From an uncultured beta proteobacterium (lineage in GTDB: Bacteria; Pseudomonadota; Gammaproteobacteria; Burkholderiales; Burkholderiaceae), in the NCBI GenBank assembly GCA_903845455.1, contig CAIMXN010000061.1, positions 1 to 21,832 of the forward strand: a stretch of 21,832 nt of DNA, read 5' to 3'. A model generated the notes under the pieces. That model worked only from the letters and a program-made list of their open reading frames with translations, searched no databases and was not told where the DNA came from. The position numbers and the translations under genes were made by a program. Numbering within the stretch: the stretch's first letter is position 1; each line of letters begins with the position of its first letter. Positions 14,872 to 21,832 of the stretch are shown piece after piece.

Positions 14872-15918
14872 ATGCAACTTTCCGACTTTAATTACGACCT
14901 CCCACCCAATCTAATCGCCCAGCATCCCCTGGCGAATAGGACCGACAGCCGCCTCCTAGAAGTGCGATCTGCGGGGCTAGAGACTGCCCAATTCAGCGAT
15001 CGGCAGTTTAGGGAAATTCTCAACCTGATCAAACCAGGGGATTTGCTGGTCTTCAATGACACCAAAGTAATTCCTGCTCGGTTGCATGGCAAAAAAGAGA
15101 CCGGCGGTAATGTCGAACTCTTGATTGAGCGCATTAGTGGAGATAAACAAGCCTGGGTACAAATCAGGGCCTCCAAGGTTCCCAAAACAGGCTCCATCGT
15201 ACATATTCATAACCAAGCAGGCGAAACCTTTCCAGTGGAAATGATAGGCCATGATGATCGCTTCTATGAGGTGCGCTTTCCTGAAAATGTCTTCACCTTA
15301 CTGGAACGTTTTGGCGAGTTACCACTGCCTCCTTATATTGAACACCGACCCGATGGGGAGGATGCCCAACGCTACCAAACAGTCCTTGCAAAAAATCCTG
15401 GTGCTGTGGCAGCGCCAACCGCAGGACTCCATTTTGATAAAGCGATTCTGAAGCAGCTGACTGATTTAGGTGTGAAACAAGCCACTGTCACCCTACATGT
15501 AGGTGCTGGCACATTTACCCCGGTCCGTGAAGAAGATTTGAGTAAACACAAAATGCATCATGAATGGTTCTCCATTCCACCAGAAACTCTCGCAGCCATT
15601 GCAGAAACACACAAGCAAGGTCGCAGAGTGATTGCAGTAGGGACAACTAGCCTGCGCGCCTTAGAGAGTCAGGCCCTGACCCAAAACACCAGTGGTGAAA
15701 CTAACCTGTTTATTACTCCTGGATTTCAATTTAAAACTGTGGATTGTCTACTCACCAATTTTCATCTGCCAAAATCTACCTTATTAATGTTGGTGAGCGC
15801 TTTTGCAGGGATGGATAATATTCGCAGCGCCTACCAACATGCTATTCATCAGAAATATCGCTTCTTCAGTTATGGTGATGCCATGTTCCTCAGTCGACTC
15901 GAAAATATACACTCATGA
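14872..15918 (+). CDS. queA: S-adenosylmethionine:tRNA ribosyltransferase-isomerase
   Basis: Converts preQ1 at tRNA position 34 to epoxyqueuosine by transferring and rearranging the ribosyl group of SAM. The 348 residues match the family length. Recognisable blocks are the start FNYDLPPNLIAQHPL, LLVFNDTKVIPARL, FGELPLPPYI, the GAVAAPTAGLHFD loop, TLHVGAGTFTPV, VGTTSLRALES, and the end LLTNFHLPKSTLLMLVSAFAG with YRFFSYGDAMF. It is a cytoplasmic enzyme. Its TGA overlaps the tgt ATG by 4 bp (ATGA), so the two queuosine enzymes are translationally coupled and act one after the other: Tgt inserts preQ1, then QueA modifies it. Confidence 0.97.
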   Translation: MQLSDFNYDLPPNLIAQHPLANRTDSRLLEVRSAGLETAQFSDRQFREILNLIKPGDLLVFNDTKVIPARLHGKKETGGNVELLIERISGDKQAWVQIRASKVPKTGSIVHIHNQAGETFPVEMIGHDDRFYEVRFPENVFTLLERFGELPLPPYIEHRPDGEDAQRYQTVLAKNPGAVAAPTAGLHFDKAILKQLTDLGVKQATVTLHVGAGTFTPVREEDLSKHKMHHEWFSIPPETLAAIAETHKQGRRVIAVGTTSLRALESQALTQNTSGETNLFITPGFQFKTVDCLLTNFHLPKSTLLMLVSAFAGMDNIRSAYQHAIHQKYRFFSYGDAMFLSRLENIHS

Positions 15919-17072
15919 CCAAGCCTATTCACTTCAATATTTTGGCGCGCGATTCCGCAAGCCCAGCTCGACTAGGTCAATTGGATCTTCCTCATGGCAG
16001 TGTGCAAACGCCGATCTTCATGCCAGTAGGTACCTACGGCACGGTCAAGGCAATGACGCCGCGCGATCTTGAAGAAGCAAAAGCGCAAATTGTTTTGGGC
16101 AATACCTTTCACCTTTGGCTTAGACCGGGTTTAGATGTCATCAAAAAACATGGTGGCCTGCATCGCTTCATGGCTTGGGATAAGCCTATCCTGACTGACT
16201 CCGGTGGCTTTCAAGTATTTAGCTTAGGGGCGCTAAGAAAAATTTCTGAAGAAGGCGTCACCTTTGCATCACCCATTAACGGCGATAAGTTATTTATGTC
16301 CCCAGAAGTTTCCATGGAAATCCAAGCGGTACTCAACAGCGATATCGCGATGCAGTTTGATGAGTGCACCCCTTATGAAGTGAAGGGTCAGCCCACTACT
16401 GAAAAGGCAGCACGCCAATCTCTAGAGCTTTCCTTGCGCTGGGGCGAGCGTTCGCTTAAGCGTTTTCGTGAACTAGAAACTGGCAATGGTCTCTTTGGGA
16501 TCTTGCAAGGCGGCATGTTTGAGAACTTACGTGAATTCTCCTTAGAGGCTGTTAGCCAACAAGGCTTTGATGGCATTGCGATTGGTGGCTTATCGGTTGG
16601 TGAACCTAAGCCTGAATTTGAGCGCATTCTGAGTTTTACCGCCCCTAAACTGCCAGAGCACCTGCCCCACTACCTGATGGGTGTTGGTACCCCAGAAGAC
16701 CTTATTCTTGGTGTGAGTATGGGTATTGATATGTTCGATTGCGTCATGCCTACCCGCAATGCTCGTAACGGCTGGCTTTTTACCCGCTTTGGTGACCTTA
16801 AGCTTCGTAATTCTGGGTACAAAGATGATGATCGCCCTGTAGACCCTACTTGCGCCTGTTATACCTGCCAAAACTTCACTAGAGCCTATTTAAATCACCT
16901 TCAAAAGGCGAACGAAATCCTGGGGTCTCAACTCAATACCATCCATAACCTCACCTATTACCTGCAATTAATGGCAGAAGTCAGGGAGGCTCTGAGCAAA
17001 GATCGTTTTAGCGCCTATCGCGAGGAATTTCAGCGGGATCGCCAACGTGGCGTCGAGCCCGGGCAAGATTAA
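15915..17072 (+). CDS. tgt: tRNA-guanine transglycosylase
   Basis: Exchanges guanine 34 in GUN-anticodon tRNAs (Asp, Asn, His, Tyr) for preQ1. The 385-residue TIM barrel shows LGNTFHLWLRPG, the active-site Asp95 in LTDSGGFQVFSL, LQGGMFENLR, GGLSVGEP and HYLMGVG. The likely covalent nucleophile is Asp275 in DMFDCVMPTRNARNG. A zinc site near the C-terminus is formed by CACYTC plus a histidine in YLNHL. All catalytic and metal residues expected of a bacterial Tgt are present. It overlaps queA by 4 bp and is followed by the yajC leader; the order tgt-yajC-secD-secF is widely conserved in proteobacteria. Confidence 0.97.
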   Translation: MTKPIHFNILARDSASPARLGQLDLPHGSVQTPIFMPVGTYGTVKAMTPRDLEEAKAQIVLGNTFHLWLRPGLDVIKKHGGLHRFMAWDKPILTDSGGFQVFSLGALRKISEEGVTFASPINGDKLFMSPEVSMEIQAVLNSDIAMQFDECTPYEVKGQPTTEKAARQSLELSLRWGERSLKRFRELETGNGLFGILQGGMFENLREFSLEAVSQQGFDGIAIGGLSVGEPKPEFERILSFTAPKLPEHLPHYLMGVGTPEDLILGVSMGIDMFDCVMPTRNARNGWLFTRFGDLKLRNSGYKDDDRPVDPTCACYTCQNFTRAYLNHLQKANEILGSQLNTIHNLTYYLQLMAEVREALSKDRFSAYREEFQRDRQRGVEPGQD

Positions 17073-17205
17073 TAGCCCTAGAGAGGGATAGCCCCCTTCA
17101 AATCACCCCCAAAACCCCACACAGTTTAGAATTGCGGGTTTACGGCTTTGCTTTCAAAGCCTAAAACTAAAGCAGTTTCCAATTAGTCATTAACGGAGGT
17201 TTTGT
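17073..17205 (+). promoter_or_regulatory. Leader region of yajC-secD-secF
   Basis: These 133 bp have no gene. They hold a possible -10 TAGAAT (17127-17132) without a clear -35. A perfect hairpin follows, GGCTTTG - CTTT - CAAAGCC (17144-17161), with no T run after it. A strong Shine-Dalgarno GGAGG (17195-17199) lies 6 nt before the yajC ATG. The layout suggests a separate sec promoter with a leader of roughly 65-70 nt, in addition to readthrough from tgt. Confidence 0.4.
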
Positions 17206-17532
17206 ATGTGGATTAGTAACGCTTTTGCCCAGGCTCCAGCCGCGGGTGCAGATGCAGGTGGCTTAATGAGTTTCCTACCCCTCATTTTGATGTTTGCAGT
17301 TTTGTATTTCATCATGATTCGCCCACAAATGAAGCGCGCTAAAGAAACCAAAGCCATGCTTGCATCTTTGGCAGTTGGCGATGAAGTAGTTACTGTTGGC
17401 GGCATTGTTGGCAAAGTCACTGCATTGAAAGAAGACTTTGTTAGCGTAGAAATTGCTGCTGGCACAGAAGTCCAAATGCAAAAAGGTGCCATCACTACCG
17501 TGCTGCCTAAAGGCTCTCTGAAGTCCGCTTAA
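17206..17532 (+). CDS. yajC: Preprotein translocase subunit YajC
   Basis: A small single-pass inner-membrane protein that associates with the SecDF complex. The 108 residues consist of a short Ala/Gly-rich periplasmic N-terminus, one membrane segment (about residues 21-38, LPLILMFAVLYFIMI), the family signature RPQMKRAKE right after it, and a small cytoplasmic domain with VGDEVVTVGGIVGKVT. It has the best ribosome binding site seen in this window (GGAGG, 6 nt spacing). secD follows after 25 bp. Its exact role in export is not settled in the literature. Confidence 0.95.
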   Translation: MWISNAFAQAPAAGADAGGLMSFLPLILMFAVLYFIMIRPQMKRAKETKAMLASLAVGDEVVTVGGIVGKVTALKEDFVSVEIAAGTEVQMQKGAITTVLPKGSLKSA

Positions 17533-17557
17533 TACGTTTGCTTAAAAGTATCTCAAT

Positions 17558-19417
17558 ATGAACCGCTATCCCCTCTGGAAATATTTAGTCATTGCCGCTG
17601 CATTACTGATCGGCGGACTATATTCATTACCTAATTTCTTCGGTGAGGCGCCTGCGGTTCAGGTCTCGTCCGCCAAGCCAACCATCAAGGTTGATTTGGC
17701 GACACAGTCTCGTGTTGAAAAGATTCTGAGCGACAATAACATTAGTAGTACTGGAATCTTTTTTGAAAATACAGGGCACGTCGGCTCCATTAAGATACGT
17801 TTTAACAATACTGATATTCAATTGCGTGCACGCGATCTCTTGCAACAAAAATTGAATTCTGACCAAGTCGACCCCAGCTATACCGTTGCCTTAAACCTGC
17901 TCTCCAACACCCCAGGATGGCTAAGCGCCATCAATGCCCTGCCTATGCCGCTCGGCCTTGACTTGCGTGGTGGCGTCTATTTCCTCTTGCAAGTAGACAT
18001 GAAAGGTGCTGTACAAAAGAAAGTGACTGCTTTAGCGGGCGATATTCGCAGCCAATTACGTGATAAATCCATTCGCCATCAAGGCATTGATCGTAGTGCT
18101 GACTCTCTCACCATTAACTTTGGTAGCCCTGATGAAGCCGAACAGGCCCGTACTCTTTTAAATATTAGCCAGCCAGAACTACTTTGGCAAGTAAGGGCTG
18201 CCGGCAGTTCTACCAAGTTGCTCGGTGAATTTAAGCCAGCTGCTTTAAAAGCAATTCAAGATAATGCTGTTAAACAAAATATCATTACCCTCAATAAGCG
18301 CGTGAATGAATTGGCAGTTAAAGAGCCAGTAATTCAACAGCAAGGTGCTGAGCGCATCGTGGTTCAGTTACCAGGCGTTCAAGACACTGCGCGCGCTAAA
18401 GACATCATTGGCCGTACCGCAACACTTGAGTCTAGGCTGGCTGACCCCTTGGTATCAACTATTGGGGTGGGGGAAGCGCCCCCTCCAGGGATGGATACAT
18501 TCCGCTTTGGTGAAAACCGTTTAGGCGTATTCAAGAAATCCGTTATTTTCAGTGGTGATCGCATTACCGATGCGAGCGCAGGCTTTGATCAGAACCAACG
18601 TCCTGCTGTCAATATTTCTCTCGATGCTGCTGGTGGTCGCGTGATGCAAGAAGTGACCCGTGAAAATATTGGCAAGCCGATGGGTATGATCTTGTTTGAA
18701 AAAGGCAAAGGTGAAGTACTGACTATTGCGACTATTCAAGGTGAGTTTGGCTCCAAGTTCCAGATCACCGGTCAACCTACTACTGAGAGCGCAAATGACT
18801 TAGCGCTCTTATTGCGCGCAGGCTCATTAGCGGCGCCAATGGAAATTATTGAAGAGCGCACCATTGGCCCAAGTCTAGGCGCAGAAAATATTGAGAAGGG
18901 CTTTAAGTCACTCTTACTTGGTTTTGCTTGTATCGCCATTTTCATGATTGCTTACTATCTTCTGTTCGGCACATTCTCTGTGGTTGCACTGGCAGTGAAC
19001 TTGCTACTACTGATTTCTGTTCTATCGATGTTGCAAGCAACTCTCACTCTGCCCGGTATCGCAGCCATGGCATTGGCTCTTGGTATGGCGATTGACTCCA
19101 ACGTCTTAATCAATGAACGTATTCGAGAAGAGTTGCGCAATGGCGCGGCCCCTCAGACAGCAATTGCCGTCGGCTTCGAAAAAGCTTGGGCAACCATTTT
19201 GGACTCCAACGTCACCACCTTAATTGCTGGCCTAGCATTGTTAGCCTTTGGATCAGGTCCCATCAAAGGTTTTGCTGTTGTGCATTGCCTAGGTATTTTG
19301 ACTTCAATGTTCTCCGCCGTCTTCTTCTCACGTGGTCTTGTCAACCTTTGGTATGGCAAACAGAAGAAGATTCAAAAACTCGCTATCGGCCAAGTTTGGC
19401 GCCCACAGGAGAAATAA
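17558..19417 (+). CDS. secD: Protein translocase subunit SecD
   Basis: The larger subunit of the SecDF membrane motor that uses the proton gradient to pull proteins out of the SecYEG channel on the periplasmic side. The 619 residues have the expected layout. The first membrane segment is at about residues 8-28. A large periplasmic part contains the LGLDLRGGVYFLLQVD motif, an inserted domain, and IVVQLPGVQDTARAKDIIG. From about residue 448 a five-helix RND-type membrane block carries ALALGMAIDSNVLINERIREE. The acidic residues of that last motif belong to the proton path. The ATG has no clear Shine-Dalgarno and lies 25 bp after yajC. secF follows 3 bp later. Confidence 0.96.
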   Translation: MNRYPLWKYLVIAAALLIGGLYSLPNFFGEAPAVQVSSAKPTIKVDLATQSRVEKILSDNNISSTGIFFENTGHVGSIKIRFNNTDIQLRARDLLQQKLNSDQVDPSYTVALNLLSNTPGWLSAINALPMPLGLDLRGGVYFLLQVDMKGAVQKKVTALAGDIRSQLRDKSIRHQGIDRSADSLTINFGSPDEAEQARTLLNISQPELLWQVRAAGSSTKLLGEFKPAALKAIQDNAVKQNIITLNKRVNELAVKEPVIQQQGAERIVVQLPGVQDTARAKDIIGRTATLESRLADPLVSTIGVGEAPPPGMDTFRFGENRLGVFKKSVIFSGDRITDASAGFDQNQRPAVNISLDAAGGRVMQEVTRENIGKPMGMILFEKGKGEVLTIATIQGEFGSKFQITGQPTTESANDLALLLRAGSLAAPMEIIEERTIGPSLGAENIEKGFKSLLLGFACIAIFMIAYYLLFGTFSVVALAVNLLLLISVLSMLQATLTLPGIAAMALALGMAIDSNVLINERIREELRNGAAPQTAIAVGFEKAWATILDSNVTTLIAGLALLAFGSGPIKGFAVVHCLGILTSMFSAVFFSRGLVNLWYGKQKKIQKLAIGQVWRPQEK

Positions 19418-19420
19418 GCC

Positions 19421-20395
19421 ATGGAATTTTTCCGGATTAAAAAAGACATTCCATTCATGCGTCATGCATTGGCGCTTAATGCGATTTCGTTTATTACCTT
19501 CTTAGCAGCGGTTTTCTTCCTTTGGCACAACGGCCTACACCTTTCTATCGAATTTACAGGTGGTACGGTGATGGAAGTGAGCTATCCACAAACTGCGCCC
19601 CTTGAAAGCATTCGCGCAAATGTAGAGAAACTCGGTTATGCAGATACCCAGATCCAGAACTTTGGTAGCTCGCGCGATATTATGATTCGTCTGCCTTTGC
19701 AAAAAGATGCTGAAGGTAAACTCATTTCCTCCGCTGATCAAAGCGCTGCAGTCATGCAAGTGCTTGAACCTGCCACCTCTGGTGCCAAACTACAGCGTGT
19801 TGAGTTTGTAGGGCCACAAGTAGGTCAAGAATTGGCTCTGGATGGTTTGAAGGCTTTAGTGTTTGTGATCATCGGTATCGTGGTTTACCTCTCCTTCCGC
19901 TTCGAGTGGAAGTTTGCGCTTGCTGGCATCATTGCGAACTTGCATGACGTCGTGATCATTCTGGGCTTCTTTGCATTCTTCCAATGGGAATTCTCACTCT
20001 CAGTATTGGCAGCAGTCTTAGCGGTCCTAGGTTATTCCGTGAACGAATCCGTGGTGATCTTTGACCGTATTCGTGAAAACTTCCGCAAATATCGCAAGAT
20101 GAACACGCGTGAAATTATTGATAACGCAATTACTAGCACTATCAGCCGTACTGTTATAACCCACGGTAGTACTGAAATGATGGTCTTGGCAATGTTGCTC
20201 TTTGGTGGCGCAACACTCTTTTACTTTGCACTGGCACTCACCATCGGTATTTTGTTCGGTATCTACTCTTCAGTATTCGTTGCGGCAGCCTTAGCGATGT
20301 GGCTAGGCGTTACTCGCGAAGATTTAGTAAAAGGTGATAAAAAGCCTGAAGACAATAATCGGCATGATGACCCAAACTTTGGAGCACAAGTCTAA
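19421..20395 (+). CDS. secF: Protein translocase subunit SecF
   Basis: The smaller subunit of the SecDF motor, 324 residues. The first membrane helix (about residues 15-34) is followed by HLSIEFTGGTVMEV, the SecF version of the D-F-x-GG signature. A short periplasmic domain comes next, then from about residue 140 five helices with FRFEWKFALAGIIANLHDV and LGYSVNESVVIFDRIRENFRKYR, including the conserved STISRTVITHGST segment. The C-terminal tail is charged. An AGGAG (19408-19412) inside the end of secD serves as its ribosome binding site. The gene ends 8 bp before the opposing waaA stop. Confidence 0.96.
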   Translation: MEFFRIKKDIPFMRHALALNAISFITFLAAVFFLWHNGLHLSIEFTGGTVMEVSYPQTAPLESIRANVEKLGYADTQIQNFGSSRDIMIRLPLQKDAEGKLISSADQSAAVMQVLEPATSGAKLQRVEFVGPQVGQELALDGLKALVFVIIGIVVYLSFRFEWKFALAGIIANLHDVVIILGFFAFFQWEFSLSVLAAVLAVLGYSVNESVVIFDRIRENFRKYRKMNTREIIDNAITSTISRTVITHGSTEMMVLAMLLFGGATLFYFALALTIGILFGIYSSVFVAAALAMWLGVTREDLVKGDKKPEDNNRHDDPNFGAQV

Positions 20396-20399
20396 ATCA

Positions 20400-20421
20400 A
20401 ACTTCAGTTCAAACTGAAGTT
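20400..20421. terminator. Perfect palindrome between convergent secF and waaA
   Basis: AACTTCAGT (20400-20408), TCAA loop, ACTGAAGTT (20413-20421) forms a 9 bp perfect stem that begins 4 bp after the secF stop and contains the waaA stop (20404-20406). No T run follows on either strand, so it may act as a weak or factor-assisted terminator or protect mRNA 3' ends. Confidence 0.5.
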
Positions 20422-21765
20422 CTGACGATCAAGCGCGGCTAATAGTTTTTTAGTCGCGCCTTGATGTGCTGCTGAGTAGTTCTTCGCAGACAAGGTCATC
20501 TTTGCCAACTCATCTGGGTTGAGCAACAAAGACTTTAAAATTTCCATCAATGCAATAGACTCACCCAAGAGCAAGTCGCCTTGAATACGTTTTGCTGCCC
20601 CTACCTCTAGAGCGTCTAGTGCTGCCTGTTGGAAGTTATAGGTATGCTCACCCAATAAAACAGGGCAACCAGCAGCGCAGGCCTCAATCAAATTTTGACC
20701 ACCAAAAGGCAAAAGGCTGCCACCCATAACAACCAAATCTGCAGCACTGTAGTACATCGGCATCTCACCCATTGAGTCACCCAAGATGACTTCCAAGCCC
20801 TCAGTATCTTGTGGGGTATTACCCCACTCACTACGGCGACGGAATTTCAATCCAGCACTATAAATTTGATCTGCTACCTCAGAAAAACGCTCCGGATGAC
20901 GTGGTACTAAACACAGCAAAGGTGCAACGGTAAATGCGTTGCTTAGCAGAAGATCTTTCCAAGCCTTAAGGATGATGGCTTCTTCGCCATCACGTGTACT
21001 GGCTGCGCAAACCATGAGGCGCTGATGTAAATGTGAATCTTGCTTCCAGCGTTGGCCTTGCTCAAGCAAACCCTGGTCAAGCGAAACATCAAACTTAAGG
21101 TTACCGATAATCTCAACACACTTAACACCTAGTCGTTGATAGCGCTGTGCATCAAATGGGGTTTGCGCCAAGATACCAGCAAAAGCCTGGAATAATGCTC
21201 GCCCAGCCTTGCCAAAACGATTGACGCGACGGGCACTTCTTTCAGAAAGACGCGCATTGACTAAAAACAAGGGCAAGCCAATCTCTGCGCAATGAAACAC
21301 CACCGTCGGCCACGCCTCAGTCTCCATAAATAAACCAAGCTTAGGTTTGAACACTTTTAAAAATCGATCCACTGACCAATATAAGTCGTAAGGTAAATAT
21401 ACCTGCCGTATTTTTCCACTCACAATCGCCTTGGAAAATAATTGCTTGCCAGTACGGCGACCATTCAGGGTCATATGAGTTAATAAAATAGATTCGCCAC
21501 GGGCGAGATAGGCTTCGATCAATGGCTGCGCTGCGCGAGTCTCGCCAACAGACACCGCATGTATCCAAACTGCGTTTTGCAAAATGGGTTTGTTATAACC
21601 AAAGCCCAAGCGCTCAGGAAGATAACTTAAATACTCAATCGAATGGCGTGCACGCCAAGCAAGGCGCACAAAAGCCAAGGGCAGTAACAGATGCCAAAGG
21701 ATTTGGTATGCAGCAAACCAGACTCGGGGACGTGCCCCGTATTCTGAATTCGGAGTCAAACTCAC
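20404..21765 (-). CDS. waaA: 3-deoxy-D-manno-octulosonic acid (Kdo) transferase
   Basis: An inner-membrane glycosyltransferase that adds Kdo from CMP-Kdo to lipid IVA, the first step of lipopolysaccharide core assembly. The 453 residues include an N-terminal membrane anchor (about residues 16-37) and the acceptor-site Glu75 in HAVSVGETRAAQPL. METEAWP, LVNARLSERS, the VCAASTRDGEE loop, LVPRHPERF, GDSMGEMPMYY and GGSLLPFGGQNLIEACAAGCPVLLG follow, all standard WaaA/KdtA blocks. The start is a GTG whose bases overlap the purB stop (GTGA), so translation is probably coupled to purB. I cannot tell whether it adds one Kdo or two. Its 3' end lies in the palindrome shared with secF. Confidence 0.94.
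   Translation of the reverse strand: MSLTPNSEYGARPRVWFAAYQILWHLLLPLAFVRLAWRARHSIEYLSYLPERLGFGYNKPILQNAVWIHAVSVGETRAAQPLIEAYLARGESILLTHMTLNGRRTGKQLFSKAIVSGKIRQVYLPYDLYWSVDRFLKVFKPKLGLFMETEAWPTVVFHCAEIGLPLFLVNARLSERSARRVNRFGKAGRALFQAFAGILAQTPFDAQRYQRLGVKCVEIIGNLKFDVSLDQGLLEQGQRWKQDSHLHQRLMVCAASTRDGEEAIILKAWKDLLLSNAFTVAPLLCLVPRHPERFSEVADQIYSAGLKFRRRSEWGNTPQDTEGLEVILGDSMGEMPMYYSAADLVVMGGSLLPFGGQNLIEACAAGCPVLLGEHTYNFQQAALDALEVGAAKRIQGDLLLGESIALMEILKSLLLNPDELAKMTLSAKNYSAAHQGATKKLLAALDRQNFSLN
20433..20459. repeat. Inverted repeat inside the 3' end of waaA
   Basis: GCGCGGCTAA (20433-20442) pairs with TTAGTCGCGC (20450-20459) across a 7 nt loop, with a single G-T wobble. It is coding sequence of waaA, 11 bp from the terminal palindrome, so the two hairpins may work together at the transcript end, or it may be chance. 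Confidence 0.4.
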
Positions 21766-21832
21766 TTTTTGAGACGTTCGGTCAATTCGACCGCCTTACC
21801 TAAATAAGAAGCAGGCGTCATCTCCAGCAAAC
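21762..21832 (-). CDS. purB: Adenylosuccinate lyase PurB, C-terminal end (partial)
   Basis: The last 23 codons of a - strand gene that begins beyond the window. They translate as LLEMTPASYLGKAVELTERLKK plus the preceding partial codon, then TGA. The LTP-A-x-Y-x-G-x-A ending resembles the C-terminus of bacterial adenylosuccinate lyases, which act in purine synthesis. The TGA overlaps the GTG start of waaA by 4 bp. With so few residues the name is a good guess rather than a firm assignment. Confidence 0.6.
   Translation of the reverse strand, partial: LLEMTPASYLGKAVELTERLKK

Noticed and set aside
14842..14877. Twelve extra N-terminal residues for RecG
   Set aside because: They would overlap the queA start and do not look like a RecG N-terminus. 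The ATG at 14841 gives a normal length.
1..21832. Mobile elements, CRISPR arrays, toxin-antitoxin or defence genes, RNA genes
   Set aside because: Nearly all of the window is accounted for by recognised core genes. No transposase, direct-repeat array, tRNA cloverleaf or foreign-looking segment was seen.

Overview
The window reads as a stretch of core chromosome from a betaproteobacterium of the Burkholderiales. A Polynucleobacter-like freshwater bacterium is my best guess. This rests on protein similarity recalled from memory, on gene order (yhdP - nitrilase - tldD; queA-tgt-yajC-secD-secF beside recG-oxyR-ubiA) and on the compact, moderately AT-leaning sequence. I see no mobile element, phage gene, CRISPR array, tRNA or rRNA, and no gene with composition unlike its neighbours.

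Layout. Bases 1-4804, + strand: the C-terminal part of yhdP (interrupted by an in-frame TAA at 156-158), a carbon-nitrogen hydrolase, tldD and a class I DAHP synthase, closed by a strong hairpin terminator. Bases 4834-5415, - strand: a PduO-type cobalamin adenosyltransferase that converges on that terminator. Bases 5442-10966, + strand: a tight run glcD-glcE-glcF (glycolate oxidase), yggS and proC, divergent from the adenosyltransferase across only 26 bp. Bases 10963-14841, - strand: recG-oxyR-ubiA, whose last gene overlaps proC tail to tail by 4 bp. Bases 14872-20395, + strand: queA-tgt, a 133 bp leader, then yajC-secD-secF. Bases 20404-21832, - strand: waaA and the last codons of purB.

The genes cover envelope upkeep (YhdP, WaaA), Sec protein export (YajC, SecD, SecF) and aromatic amino acid entry (DAHP synthase). 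They also cover glycolate use, PLP homeostasis, proline synthesis, ubiquinone prenylation, peroxide sensing, fork rescue and queuosine tRNA modification. Glycolate released by algae is a known carbon source for freshwater heterotrophs, which fits glcDEF.

I did not find a convincing undescribed system. The signals most worth a second look are the in-frame stop in yhdP, a pair of overlapping divergent promoters between the adenosyltransferase and glcD, and a recurring layout in which a -10-like hexamer lies 6-7 nt before an ATG with no Shine-Dalgarno. The last suggests leaderless mRNAs.
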